Origin: Pseudomonas beijingensis
GTDB taxonomy: Bacteria; Pseudomonadota; Gammaproteobacteria; Pseudomonadales; Pseudomonadaceae
Assembly (NCBI RefSeq): GCF_030687295.1
Contig: NZ_CP117425.1
Span: forward strand, 3,786,001-3,850,000
Length of the DNA stretch: 64,000 nucleotides
Reading direction: 5' to 3'
Shown: piece after piece, positions 1 to 9,251 of the stretch
Position numbering within the stretch: position 1 is the stretch's first letter
Layout: every line of letters begins with the position of its first letter
Program-made: the position numbers and the translations under genes
The notes under the pieces: model-generated
Seen by the model: only the letters and a program-made list of their open reading frames with translations
What the model was told of the DNA's origin: nothing
Database searches by the model: none

Positions 1-51
1 AGCCCCTCAAATGGCAACCTGATCAACCTGACACACAGGGTTGGTAGCTTT

Positions 52-94
52 GGGGCCGCTGCGCAGCCCAACGGGGATAAATCCCCTCGCCACA
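52..94. repeat. REP-like palindrome (GGGGATAAATCCCC type)
   Basis: The segment contains GGGGATAAATCCCCTCGCCA next to a GCTGCGCAGCCC inverted motif. The same sequence recurs at 29584-29697 and 32275-32406, which marks it as one arm of a dispersed Pseudomonas extragenic palindrome. It lies just beyond the stop of the GST-like gene. The first 50 bases of the window hold no recognisable gene. Confidence 0.7.
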
Positions 95-111
95 GGGCTT
101 TGTGCAAGCAG

Positions 112-714
112 TTACTTGACCATGATCGCCACGAACAACTCGGACTCCAGATACCTCTGCAACCAATCCTGCAGCCGGGGATAGGGCGCCTGGGCAAACC
201 AGTCGCGGTCGACATGGGCGAACTGCCGCACGAATGGCATCAGCGCCGCATCGGCCAAGCTCTGGTGCTCCGCCACCAGAAACGGCCGGGGCTCAAGCAA
301 TGCCTCCAGGCGGCGTAGAAAGGCTTCACCTTCGTGGCGGTAACGCTCCTTCGGGTACTCGGGGTGGCGTTCGGGGTATTTGTAGCGATTCAAGTGCAGT
401 TTGAACACCTGGTCGTTTTCCTCGATCAACGCCGCCGTCAACGCCTGGCCGTCGGCATCGTCCCGTAGCCTCCAGTCTTGCGGATCGTGCTGGGCCAAGG
501 CCCAGTTCATGATCTCCAGGCTTTCATCGATCACCCGGCCATCGACCTGCAGCACCGGCACCGTGCCTTTGCTGGAGAGGGCGAGCATCTCGGCTGGCTT
601 GGCCTTCAGGCTGACTTCGACAATTGCCACGTCGACCGCGCTGTAACGCAATGCCATGCGCGCGCGCATCGCATAGGGGCAGCGGCGGAAGGAATAGAGC
701 GTGGCGCGGCTCAT
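112..714 (-). CDS. Glutathione S-transferase family protein
   Basis: A 200-residue protein with a thioredoxin-like N-terminal half. A CPYAMRARMAL segment (Cys12) follows the first strand, the cis-proline region is GTVPVL (residues 50-55), and a DES motif (63-65) would contact the glutathione gamma-glutamyl group. The C-terminal half is the helical GST domain. It probably acts in the cytoplasm as a glutathione-dependent transferase or reductase; the substrate cannot be told from sequence. The start codon overlaps the sbcC stop by 4 bp (711-714), so it is likely cotranscribed last in an sbcD-sbcC-gst unit. Cys at the active position resembles omega/beta-type GSTs or glutaredoxin-like proteins rather than Tyr/Ser classes; this class assignment is inference. 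Confidence 0.85.
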   Translation of the reverse strand: MSRATLYSFRRCPYAMRARMALRYSAVDVAIVEVSLKAKPAEMLALSSKGTVPVLQVDGRVIDESLEIMNWALAQHDPQDWRLRDDADGQALTAALIEENDQVFKLHLNRYKYPERHPEYPKERYRHEGEAFLRRLEALLEPRPFLVAEHQSLADAALMPFVRQFAHVDRDWFAQAPYPRLQDWLQRYLESELFVAIMVK

Positions 715-3700
715 TTCACCTCCACCGTACTCAACCCGTTGCCTTGGCGCCGCACCTGGATCTGCACCGGGATCCGCTCGTGCATTTCCTGCACGTGGGA
801 AATCACCGCGACCTTGCGACCCTGGGCCTGCAAGCCGTCGAGGGCGTCCATCGCCAGTTGCAGCGATTCAGGGTCGAGGCTACCGAAGCCTTCGTCGATG
901 AACAGCGATTCGATCTTCAATGTGCTGGAGGCCATCGAGGCCAGGCCCAAGGCCAGGGCGAGGGAGACCAGAAAGGTTTCGCCGCCGGACAACGAATGCA
1001 CCGAGCGCAGTTCATCGCCCATTTCCGTGTCCATCACCAGCAACCCGAGCATGCTGCCGCCGCGCTTGAGCCGGTACCGGCGCACCAGTTGTCGCAGTTG
1101 GGCATTGGCGTGATGCACCAGCAAGTCGAGGTTGTAAGCCTGGGCCAACTTACGGAAGCGGTCACCGGTGGCCGAGCCGATCAGGGCATCGAGGCGCGCC
1201 CAGCGCTGGTACTCGGCGTAGGCCTGTTCGATCTGCCGGGCCAGGGCCTGATTGGCGTTCTGTCGGCGCTGGTCCTCGGCCTGTTCGGCGCGCAGTTCGG
1301 CGCAACGCTGTTCGCTGGCGGCGAATTGAGTTTGCAGTTCGACGAGGGCTTCGGCCAGTTGCTCGGGCGCCAGGTTGCCGTTGTGCTGGGCCTGGTGGTT
1401 GTGCAGGCGCTGCTCGCGTTCGGTGAGCAATACGCGGGCCTGTTCGATGGCTTTTTCGCTGTTGAGCAAGCGCTGGCGCAACTGGCCGACGTGTTGCTCG
1501 TCCAGGCTGAGCAGGGCCTCAAGGGCGGCATCGTCCAGTTCAGGGTGGCCGGCGCGCCACTGCGCGATACCCGTGGCCAGCGCCTGAAGTTCGTGGTCCA
1601 GGGTTTGCGCCTGCTCCTGGCGGGCCTTGAGTTCGGCGGCCAATTGCACAAGGTTGTTGCGCACTTGCTGCAACTGCTGGTTGGCCGTCGCCTCGGCCTC
1701 CCGGGTCTGTTCCAGGCGCTGGTCGAGTTGGTGCTGCCAGTGTTCGGCACTGGGGTGTTCGCCGAGCAGTTGCGCGAGTTTCTCCTGGCAGGCCTGCTGT
1801 TGCTCGCTCAGGGCGTTGAATTGCAGGCGGGACGCTTCCAGTTGCTGAATGCGGGTCTGCTGGCGGTCCTGTTCTTTCTCCAGGGTCTGCTGGCGCTGGA
1901 GTTGTTCGCTCAGTTCGTCGCGCTGCTGCTCCAATTGCTCCAGGCGCTGGGCGATCTGCTGGTCCAGTTGCAAGAAGGTCGCGGCGGGCTCGCTGCGCAA
2001 GGCCTGCAAGGTGTCGGCCGGCAGCAGGGTGCTGAAGTGGTTCAATTCCTCGTCCAGGCGCTGACGATCGCGGGCCAGTTCTTGCTGCTGGTTGCCCAGG
2101 TGCTGTGAGGCCTGCTGGCTGGTGGCTTCGGCTTCGCGCAGGCGCTGGCCCATGCGTGCGACGTCCTGCTGCAAAGTCAGCAGGGCGGCTTGCCGTTGTT
2201 CGTCCTGGCTGATGCGCAGGTGCAATTGGCTGTTCTGTTGGGTCAGCCAGGCGTCACGCTTGTTCGAGTCCTGGGCCAGCAGTTGCGCCGACAGCGGGTG
2301 AGCTTCCAGGCTGGGTGCCAGGCCTTGTTGCTGGCTGGCGAGCTGTTCCTGTTGCTGTTTGAGTTCCTTGAGCTGGGCGATGACCCCGCTGTACTGCGCC
2401 CGCAGGTCGATGACTTTTTCATTGAGCTGCTCGACGGCTTTGCGGGCGTTGGCCTCTTCGGTTTCATCGAAGCGCCCGAGGTTTTCCAGCAGGGCTTCGG
2501 GCTGATGATAAGGATGCTCGACGCTGCCACACACCGGGCAGGGCTGCTCGTCCTGCAACTGTGCGCGCAGCTGTTCGACGCTTTCGCTGCGGGCCAGGCG
2601 CTGGCGTTCCAGCAGTGCGCGGGTCACGGTCAGGGTCTGTTCGGCGAGGGTCAGTTCGGCCTTGGCTTCGCCGCCCTCACGCACCAGGCGGTCACGCTCC
2701 TGCAACGCTTGTTGTTGGCGTTGCTCAAGCTCGGCCCCCCGTTTGTCCAGCTCTTGCTGACTGGCCCACAGCCGGGTCAGGTCTTCGAAGGCGCGCAGTT
2801 GCTTGCGGTTGTCTTGCAGCAGGGTTCCGAGCAATTGGATTTGTTCGGCCACGGCCTCGGGTTCGGCGCCGGCTTCCTTGTACAGCACCTCGAGGTCTTG
2901 CCGGCGGTTGGCCAATTCCTCGGCGGCACGGGCGGCACCTTGTTCCAGCGTGGCGAGTTCGGCCTGGCCCTGGTTCAGGCGATTGCCGATCAGCATCAGT
3001 TGTTGGAGGCGGTCGCGATAGGCGTTCCAGGCGTCGCTCAGCGGTGCCAGGTGCGTGCTTTGTTCAAGTTCGCCGGCGATTCGCTGCAAGCGCTCGACCA
3101 CCTGTTTTTGCTGATCGAGCAAGGTGTCGATGGCTCGCTGGCCTTCGCTGCAGGCCTGTTGCGCCTGTTCCTGGCGCTCGGCGGACTGGCTGGCGTCCCT
3201 GACAAGGCGGGCGAGGGTGCTTTGCTCTTCAAAAGCTTGGCGCAATAACGGCGCGCTGTCGCTGCTTTGTTGTCGAGCCTCAGCCAGTGCCAGTTGCGTG
3301 ACGCCCAGGCCTGTTTCCAGTTCGGCTTGCTGTTGGTGCAGGTCGATTTGCTGCTGGGTGAGCTGCTGGATCTGCGCGGCCAAAGGGTCGAGTTGCCGGC
3401 TCAACTCCGTCTGGCGGATGAACTGATGGCGTTGGGGCGCCAGTTGTTCCAGGCGGGTCAGTTTCAGGCGTTCGTCGGCCAGGGCGTTCCAATCGGCCTG
3501 GGCCTGTTGCAACTGTTCGGCGGCGCTGGTGTGTGCGTCCTGCAACTGGCGCAGGTCGCGCAGCCAGGTGTGTTGCTGCTCCAGTTGCTTGAGTTGCGCC
3601 TGTTGGGTCTTGAGTTGTTGCTGGGCGTCGTTGAAGCGCTGGTCGAGCTCGGCCCGGGCCTCGGGGGCCAAAGGCGTGACACCGGTGGCCTGGTCCTGCA

Positions 3701-4352
3701 ACTGCCGGTGGCTGTCCTTGGCTTGCTTGGCCTTGTCGAAGGCACGGCGGCCGAGGCGGGTATACAGGGCGGTGTCGGTGAGTTTTTCCAGCAGTTCGCT
3801 GCGGTCGTTGTCATCGGCCTTGAGGAACGCGCTGAACTCGCTCTGGGCCAGCAACACGGCGCGGGTGAACTGCTCGAAATTCAGGCCCAGGGCGGCTTCG
3901 AGCTGGGTCTTGTATTCGCCTTTCTGGCTCGCCAGCAGTTGATCGTTGTCCAGGTCCCGCAGGCTCTGGCGGCTGGCTTGCAACTTGCCGCCGGCCTTTT
4001 CCCGGGCGCGATTGGCTTCCCAGCGGGCCCGGTAGCGGCGCCCGTCGATGCCGCGAAAATCCACTTCGGCAAAGCCATCGCCGGTGCCTCGGCGCAACAG
4101 CGTGCGCGGATCGCCCGTGGCAATCTCACCATCGACGTCCGGCACCTTGGCATCGCGACCGGTGTTGTTGAGGCGCGGCACGGCGCCGAACAGCGCCAGG
4201 CACAAGGCGTCGAGCAGCGTGCTCTTGCCGGCGCCAGTGGGACCGGTGATGGCGAACAGGCCGGCACTGGCCAAGGGTTCGGCGGTGAAATCAATTTCAA
4301 ACGGCCCGGCCAGGGACGCCAGGTTCTTCAGGCGGATGGCGAGAATCTTCAT
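711..4352 (-). CDS. sbcC: Nuclease SbcCD subunit C (Rad50-like ATPase)
   Basis: A 1213-residue SMC/Rad50-type ATPase. Walker A GPTGAGKST lies at residues 37-45, followed by two long Gln/Glu/Leu-rich coiled coils. The zinc-hook CPVCG sits near the middle (about residue 620). The C-terminal lobe carries the ABC signature SLSGGETF, Walker B with SLFIDEGFGSLD and the switch histidine ISHV. With SbcD it forms the SbcCD complex, which cleaves hairpins and processes double-strand ends and protein-blocked ends. It overlaps sbcD by 4 bp at its start and gst by 4 bp at its stop, indicating translational coupling. Length and motif order are typical of pseudomonad SbcC, and no disruption is seen. Confidence 0.97.
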   Translation of the reverse strand: MKILAIRLKNLASLAGPFEIDFTAEPLASAGLFAITGPTGAGKSTLLDALCLALFGAVPRLNNTGRDAKVPDVDGEIATGDPRTLLRRGTGDGFAEVDFRGIDGRRYRARWEANRAREKAGGKLQASRQSLRDLDNDQLLASQKGEYKTQLEAALGLNFEQFTRAVLLAQSEFSAFLKADDNDRSELLEKLTDTALYTRLGRRAFDKAKQAKDSHRQLQDQATGVTPLAPEARAELDQRFNDAQQQLKTQQAQLKQLEQQHTWLRDLRQLQDAHTSAAEQLQQAQADWNALADERLKLTRLEQLAPQRHQFIRQTELSRQLDPLAAQIQQLTQQQIDLHQQQAELETGLGVTQLALAEARQQSSDSAPLLRQAFEEQSTLARLVRDASQSAERQEQAQQACSEGQRAIDTLLDQQKQVVERLQRIAGELEQSTHLAPLSDAWNAYRDRLQQLMLIGNRLNQGQAELATLEQGAARAAEELANRRQDLEVLYKEAGAEPEAVAEQIQLLGTLLQDNRKQLRAFEDLTRLWASQQELDKRGAELEQRQQQALQERDRLVREGGEAKAELTLAEQTLTVTRALLERQRLARSESVEQLRAQLQDEQPCPVCGSVEHPYHQPEALLENLGRFDETEEANARKAVEQLNEKVIDLRAQYSGVIAQLKELKQQQEQLASQQQGLAPSLEAHPLSAQLLAQDSNKRDAWLTQQNSQLHLRISQDEQRQAALLTLQQDVARMGQRLREAEATSQQASQHLGNQQQELARDRQRLDEELNHFSTLLPADTLQALRSEPAATFLQLDQQIAQRLEQLEQQRDELSEQLQRQQTLEKEQDRQQTRIQQLEASRLQFNALSEQQQACQEKLAQLLGEHPSAEHWQHQLDQRLEQTREAEATANQQLQQVRNNLVQLAAELKARQEQAQTLDHELQALATGIAQWRAGHPELDDAALEALLSLDEQHVGQLRQRLLNSEKAIEQARVLLTEREQRLHNHQAQHNGNLAPEQLAEALVELQTQFAASEQRCAELRAEQAEDQRRQNANQALARQIEQAYAEYQRWARLDALIGSATGDRFRKLAQAYNLDLLVHHANAQLRQLVRRYRLKRGGSMLGLLVMDTEMGDELRSVHSLSGGETFLVSLALALGLASMASSTLKIESLFIDEGFGSLDPESLQLAMDALDGLQAQGRKVAVISHVQEMHERIPVQIQVRRQGNGLSTVEVK

Positions 4353-5593
4353 GGCTGCTCGTTCTCCATCTGCACGTCTTGCAACAGCACGGCAAAGTCC
4401 TTGAGGGTCTGTTCGTCCACTTCGTTGCCGTAGGTGTCCTGCCAGGCGCGGCTGAACAGTTCCTGCGGGCTGAGTTGATCCAGTTCCACCAGCGCGCTGC
4501 CGTCATCGGCACTGCCGGCGCCACCGTTGCCGGCGTACTCGGCGGCGATCCGTACCAGGCGCACGGCCTTGCCTTGCAGCGCGGTTTCAACCTGGTGGCG
4601 CAGGTCGGGCTGCGGTTCGTCGAGGCGCACCCGCACTTCCAGCCAGGGTTGGCGCTGGACGTCGGCCAGCAGGTCGATGTCGGGCAGGTCCTTGAGTTGC
4701 CCCAGGATATCGGCCAGGGGCGCCGGGCCCAGGCGCTGCAGGTTGACGGCCCGGGGAATCAGGCGTGGCTCGACCTTGACCAGGGTTTCGCCGTCCAGGG
4801 TGATGTCGAGAATCTGATGCTGGTAACCAATCTCCGAGAATGACAGCGGGATCGGCGAGCCGCTGTAGCGGATGCGCTCTTCACCGTTGACCTTCTGCGG
4901 CTTGTGCAAGTGACCGAGGGCGACGTAGCTGATGCTCGGGCCGAACAGGCTGGCGGGCAGGGCCTCGGCGTTGCCGATGATCAGGCTGCGCTCGGAATCC
5001 TCGGACACCGAACCGCCGGCCATATGCGCATGGCTGATGGCAATCAGCGCCTGGCCTTTCTTGCGCTTGCTGTTGGCCGCGGCGATCAGCCACTCATGCA
5101 CCTGGCCGATACCCCGCAGGTAGTCGTCGCCCAGTTGCGCGCCGGTGACTTCGGCGGGGCGCAGGAACGGCAGGGCCAGGCACCACGCCTTGACCTTGCC
5201 CTTGGCATCGGGCAACGGCAGCAACAGGCGCTCGACATCCAATTGGCCGTCGTCCAGCCACAACACCCGGCCCAGGGCGTGGGTGCGCAAGCGTCGCATC
5301 AGCGGCGCAGGCAATTCGATACGTGAGCCGGAGTCGTGGTTGCCGGCGATCATCACGATGGTCAGGTTGGCGTTTTGTTCATGGGCGCTGACGATGAAAT
5401 CGTAGAGCCGCTCCTGGGCTTTGACCGGCGGGTTGACGGTGTCGAAGATGTCGCCGGCGATCAACAGCACGTCGGGTTTTTCGTGGGTCAGCTGACGCAG
5501 CAGCCAGTCGAGGAAACAGGCGTGTTCGAAATCGCGTTCCTGACCGTGCAGGTTTTGTCCCAGGTGCCAGTCGGAGGTGTGAAACAGACGCAA
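4349..5593 (-). CDS. sbcD: Exonuclease SbcCD subunit D (Mre11-like)
   Basis: A 414-residue metallophosphoesterase nuclease. The dimetal motifs are visible in order: DWH (residues 8-10), GDIFD (47-51), GNHD (84-87), SHAHM in the middle and GHLHKPQ further on. The C-terminal part is the SbcD capping and SbcC-binding region. It is the nuclease partner of SbcC and leads the sbcD-sbcC-gst transcription unit; the 284 bp upstream must hold the promoter. The ATG start puts the first beta strand (MRLFHTSDWHLG) right at the N-terminus, as in all family members. Confidence 0.97.
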   Translation of the reverse strand: MRLFHTSDWHLGQNLHGQERDFEHACFLDWLLRQLTHEKPDVLLIAGDIFDTVNPPVKAQERLYDFIVSAHEQNANLTIVMIAGNHDSGSRIELPAPLMRRLRTHALGRVLWLDDGQLDVERLLLPLPDAKGKVKAWCLALPFLRPAEVTGAQLGDDYLRGIGQVHEWLIAAANSKRKKGQALIAISHAHMAGGSVSEDSERSLIIGNAEALPASLFGPSISYVALGHLHKPQKVNGEERIRYSGSPIPLSFSEIGYQHQILDITLDGETLVKVEPRLIPRAVNLQRLGPAPLADILGQLKDLPDIDLLADVQRQPWLEVRVRLDEPQPDLRHQVETALQGKAVRLVRIAAEYAGNGGAGSADDGSALVELDQLSPQELFSRAWQDTYGNEVDEQTLKDFAVLLQDVQMENEQP

Positions 5594-5716
5594 GGCAAAC
5601 TCCAGAAAACAGATAATGGCCGCGGTGAAGAGGGGGGCGGCTAAAAGAAGCAGAGTTTACTGGGAAACTGGGGGGAGGACTTGTTCAACTTCGAGGTATC
5701 TGCTGCAGCGCGATCC

Positions 5717-5808
5717 TGTGGCGAGGGAGCTTGCTCCCGCTGGGCTGCGCAGCGGCCCTTGTTTTGCGATTGCTGCGCAATTGAGCGGGAGCAAGCTCCC
5801 TCGCCACA
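5717..5808. repeat. REP pair (BIME), inverted
   Basis: Two inverted arms, TGTGGCGAGGGAGCTTGCTC and its complement GAGCAAGCTCCCTCGCCACA, flank a short GCTGCGCAGC core. This can fold into a long hairpin between sbcD and the 3' end of batD. The 5594-5877 interval holds nothing else but this element, the octamer repeat below and the sbcD promoter region. Confidence 0.85.
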
Positions 5809-5870
5809 AAAGCTCAAAAGCTCAAAAGCTCAAAAGCTCAAAAGCTACAAAGCTACAAAGCTACAAAAAA
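5807..5870. repeat. Octanucleotide tandem repeat
   Basis: Five perfect head-to-tail copies of CAAAAGCT (5807-5846) are followed by two copies of the variant ACAAAGCT (5847-5862) and a decayed copy ACAAAAAA (5863-5870). The array starts in the outer arm of the REP pair and ends 8 bp beyond the batD stop codon. It is A/T-rich against the surrounding GC-rich DNA and has the form of a slippage-prone simple sequence repeat. Confidence 0.95.
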
Positions 5871-5877
5871 GAGCGGT

Positions 5878-7515
5878 TTATTTAGGATAAAGCGGCGGCA
5901 ATCCCGAATCACCCGCCGAATCCAGCGCCCCTTCGGTGGGCGGGATGGTGCGAATGGCCCGCCACAGGTCTTCACCCTGCCAATGCTGGCCGGTCTCGCT
6001 GTAGAGCGCGCCGTTGAGGCCGTCCAAGGCGTCGGACAGCGGCACGAAGCGCGCCGCCATGTCGGCCAGGGTCTCCGGTTGCTGGCGGGCCCAGGCGTCC
6101 AGGGCCTGGCGAGTGGCGTGGGGGTCGTTAGCCAGGCAGGTGCGCTTGAGATCATCCAGCAGGGTGCGCGGGCTTGGCCCGGCCTGGGTCGCGCGCAGGA
6201 CGGCGGGCTGCGAGCGGGCTCGCCACCACAGGCCAAAGCCGAGCAGCGTGGTGCAGGCCAGGATCAGGCTGCTCAATTGCCAATACCACAGGCTGTCGCT
6301 CTCGACGGTTGTGACGATCTGCGCCGTGCCGGCGGGCGTATCGACCATCAGGCTCGGATTGTTCGCCACTTGCAGGGTCCGCGCCGGGAGGCTGGTGCGA
6401 TCCAGATGATCTTCCAGAGTGTTCCACCAGACCACTTCCACCGGAGGCAGCTCGATGGTGCCGCTGCGGTTGGGCACCAGCGCCTCGCGGTCTTCGCGAC
6501 TGCCCACCAACCCGCGTTCACTGCTGCGGCTGCTGAGTACCGGCTGGTCCGGATAACGCCGCAGGCCATTGATCTCGGTGGCTGGCAGCGGTGGCAACTG
6601 GGCGCTGGCCAGGCCTTCGGCTTCCAGGGTCAGGCTGCGGGTCAGGGAGTCGCCGACCTGGCTGTGGGTCGGTTCCGGGCTCCAGCTTTCGCTCAAGGAC
6701 AGGCTGCGTGCCGGCAACCAAGGCACGTCGGCCGGGTAGCTGGCGGGCTTGGGCTTGACGCTCAGTTGCAGTAGCTCGGAACTGACCCGCATCAATTGGC
6801 CGGGCTTGGGACCTGAAGGTGCGGCGTCCTGGGTCACCGGTTCGACCAGGGTAGCGCTGAAGGTCTGGGCCGGGATCGTCAACTCGCCGCTGCGCTGCGG
6901 GTAGATGCCATAACGCAGTTCGATCACGCCGTGGCGCACATCGTTGATGACCTTTTCATAGGTGCGCGATTCCCCCAGTTGTTCGGTGCGGGCATCGGGG
7001 ATGTGCAGCGGCGTCAGGCTACTGTCGTCGTACAGGGACACCGAATGGTAGATGCGCAGGGTCAGGATCGCCTGGGCCTGCACGTACACGTCGCGCTGGT
7101 CGAGGCTGGCCTCGATGAACACAGGCGCCAAGGTCCCCGAGGCATTGCGGGTTTCGCTTTCGATGACTTGCAGGGTGATGGGCTGGCTGCTCACCTCGCC
7201 CAGTTGCAGTGGAGGAATGACCACGGTGCCGCTTCGACGCGGCAGTAGGGTGACGATCCAGCGGGTGGTGGCGCGGTTCTCGCCGTCGAGGGTGGTCAGC
7301 TGGTTGACCTGGCGGGTGCCGCGCACATCGAACAAGGCCTGGAGCGGGCCCAGGTCGGGTTTGCCGAACAACGTGGCGTCATTGGATTCCAGGGTCAGTT
7401 CCACCGTTTCCCCGGAGTTCAGGCGGCTGCGGTCCACACTGGCCGTCAGCTGTGCAGCCTGGGTTCCAGAGGCCCAGAGCAGCAAGACGAGGAGGTAGGC
7501 GGTGAAGCGGGTCAT
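5878..7515 (-). CDS. batD: BatD family protein (oxygen-tolerance protein)
   Basis: A 545-residue exported protein. It has an N-terminal signal peptide ending near AQA (about residue 21), then a large beta-rich periplasmic region of BatD type. One transmembrane helix lies near residues 415-430 (YWQLSSLILACTTLLGFGLW), followed by a cytoplasmic tail of about 110 residues. BatD proteins occur with MoxR AAA ATPases and VWA-domain BatA/B proteins; in other bacteria these operons are linked to aerotolerance, stress resistance or periplasmic protein quality, but the biochemistry is unknown. The start overlaps the preceding gene's stop by 4 bp (7512-7515), and it is the last gene of the operon. Confidence 0.88.
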   Translation of the reverse strand: MTRFTAYLLVLLLWASGTQAAQLTASVDRSRLNSGETVELTLESNDATLFGKPDLGPLQALFDVRGTRQVNQLTTLDGENRATTRWIVTLLPRRSGTVVIPPLQLGEVSSQPITLQVIESETRNASGTLAPVFIEASLDQRDVYVQAQAILTLRIYHSVSLYDDSSLTPLHIPDARTEQLGESRTYEKVINDVRHGVIELRYGIYPQRSGELTIPAQTFSATLVEPVTQDAAPSGPKPGQLMRVSSELLQLSVKPKPASYPADVPWLPARSLSLSESWSPEPTHSQVGDSLTRSLTLEAEGLASAQLPPLPATEINGLRRYPDQPVLSSRSSERGLVGSREDREALVPNRSGTIELPPVEVVWWNTLEDHLDRTSLPARTLQVANNPSLMVDTPAGTAQIVTTVESDSLWYWQLSSLILACTTLLGFGLWWRARSQPAVLRATQAGPSPRTLLDDLKRTCLANDPHATRQALDAWARQQPETLADMAARFVPLSDALDGLNGALYSETGQHWQGEDLWRAIRTIPPTEGALDSAGDSGLPPLYPK

Positions 7516-9251
7516 GGGGTTTTTCCCTGGGCCTGATGGCTTTGCTGTTCATACCAGAATTTACGCCTGAGCAGCTCGCCGGGATTGTCCGGGATCTGGC
7601 GCAGCCATTGTTCCATGGCCTGGCGTTGTTCTTCTTCATTGCGCTGGCCGGCGGCGGGACGCAGCGGCGGCGTGGTGGTCTGCTCGTCAGGCAGCTCGCT
7701 GCCCGGCACATCCTGGGCGGTGGGCGCTTGTGCCGTCCGTGGAGGCTGGGATTGGTCCGACGTCGTGGTGGCCTCGGTGGAAGGTTGACCCGCTTCGGAA
7801 GTTTGACTCGTCGAAGTGCTATCCGGCGTTTGCTCGGCAGGGCCCGCTTCCTCGCTTTCGACAGGCTTGGGCTCTGGCGTCGTCGGTGGTGCCTGTTCCT
7901 TCAGCAGGTTCTGTACCAGGGCCTTGTTGGTCTGGGCCGGGCGCAGGTCGGGTTGTAATTCCAGGGCTTGTTCATAGGCATCGAGTGCGGCTTCCAGCTC
8001 ACCGCTCCGGGCCAGGGCATTGCCACGATTGTAGTGGGCACGGGCGTCGTTGCCTTCGGCGAAACGCTGGGCGGCTTCGCCGTATTGGCCGGCTTCGTAC
8101 AGGGCGACGCCTTGCCATTGGCTGTCTTCGAAGTGGACTGCGGCTTCGGCGGGGCGCTTCTGCTTGAGCAAGTGCTGGCCCTGTTGGTCGGGGCGCAACC
8201 ACAGGTCCTGGAATTCGAAGGCATGGCCGGTTTGCGGCAAGACGAACAGCAGCGGCAGGCAGAACAGCCAGCCTCGACGCCCGGCGCAGGCGGCCAACAG
8301 CAACAACGGCAGGAGCAGCCAATAACCCTGGTCGGCCCAGGTGTCCAGGCGCAACGTCTGGCCGTCACTGCGCAGGTGACGAGGACCGTCCAGCAGGCCC
8401 AGGCCGCGCAGGTCGCTGTCGTCCAGCCGCGCCGGTCGGTAGCGGCCGTCCAGTTCGTTGGCGAAGGCCTTGAGGCCCGGGTTGTCCAGGCGCGGCACCA
8501 GGATCGAGCCTTGGGCATCCTTGAGGTAACTGCCATCGGCCTGGGCCACCGGTGCGCCTTCGCGGGTACCGATGCCCAGCATCAGCCATTGTGTGGCGGA
8601 ACCGTCCAGGACCTGGCGGATGCCTTGACGTTCCTGTTCGTTCAACGACGAACCGATCAGCAGGATCCGACCGTGACCGAGTTCACCTTGATCCAGCAGG
8701 GCCATGGCTTTATGAACGGCCAGATCGGCGCGATGACCGCTTTGGGGCATGATCGATGGCGCGAGGGCTTCGAGCAGGTTGGTGCTGGTGGCCAGGTCGT
8801 CGGACAGCGGCACCAGCGTGTGGGCGCTGCCGGCATAGACGATGATCGCGGTCTGGGCATCGCTGCGGTTCTGCAACAGGTCCAGCACCTTGCGTCGGGC
8901 CTGTTCCAAGCGCGTGGGCGGGACATCGGTGGCGAGCATTTCCGGGGTCAGTTCCAGTATCACCACCAGCGGATCGGCGGGTTTCTGGCTGGTCTGTTCG
9001 ACCCGCGCCCAGCTCGGCCCCAGCAACGCCAGCACGATCAACAGCCAGCCCAGGCCCAGGGCAATCCACGGCAGCCTGCTTTCCCGGCCACTGCCACCAC
9101 TGAGCAGTACGGCATGAAAGGCTGGCGGCAGGATCATCTGCCAGCGTCCCACGCGTTTCTGCCGATGCCACAGTTGCCAGAGCAACCAGCCCAGTAACGG
9201 CAGCAGCAACACGAACCAGGGGCGTAGCCAGTGTGGCCAGAGGGCGATCAT
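7512..9251 (-). CDS. batB: VWA and TPR protein (BatB-BatC fusion type)
   Basis: The protein is 579 residues if started at the ATG overlapping the batA stop (ATGA at 9248-9251), which gives the expected N-terminal transmembrane pair. In order: membrane helices, a von Willebrand A domain (about residues 75-290), another membrane segment (YWLLLPLLLLAA), TPR repeats (about 350-440), then a long Pro/Thr/Gln/Ser-rich linker and a conserved tail. The metal-ion site expected as DxSxS reads ELTPE, so the VWA domain probably does not bind metal in the usual way. It probably acts in the inner membrane with BatA and the MoxR ATPase. The TPR part corresponds to BatC of other species. Confidence 0.85.
   Translation of the reverse strand: MIALWPHWLRPWFVLLLPLLGWLLWQLWHRQKRVGRWQMILPPAFHAVLLSGGSGRESRLPWIALGLGWLLIVLALLGPSWARVEQTSQKPADPLVVILELTPEMLATDVPPTRLEQARRKVLDLLQNRSDAQTAIIVYAGSAHTLVPLSDDLATSTNLLEALAPSIMPQSGHRADLAVHKAMALLDQGELGHGRILLIGSSLNEQERQGIRQVLDGSATQWLMLGIGTREGAPVAQADGSYLKDAQGSILVPRLDNPGLKAFANELDGRYRPARLDDSDLRGLGLLDGPRHLRSDGQTLRLDTWADQGYWLLLPLLLLAACAGRRGWLFCLPLLFVLPQTGHAFEFQDLWLRPDQQGQHLLKQKRPAEAAVHFEDSQWQGVALYEAGQYGEAAQRFAEGNDARAHYNRGNALARSGELEAALDAYEQALELQPDLRPAQTNKALVQNLLKEQAPPTTPEPKPVESEEAGPAEQTPDSTSTSQTSEAGQPSTEATTTSDQSQPPRTAQAPTAQDVPGSELPDEQTTTPPLRPAAGQRNEEEQRQAMEQWLRQIPDNPGELLRRKFWYEQQSHQAQGKTP

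Noticed and set aside
624..2108. Long plus-strand frames across sbcC (also around 2190-3248 and 3267-4433)
   Set aside because: Leu/Gln/Ala-rich shadows of the coiled-coil coding sequence in the opposite strand; no ribosome site or homology seen.
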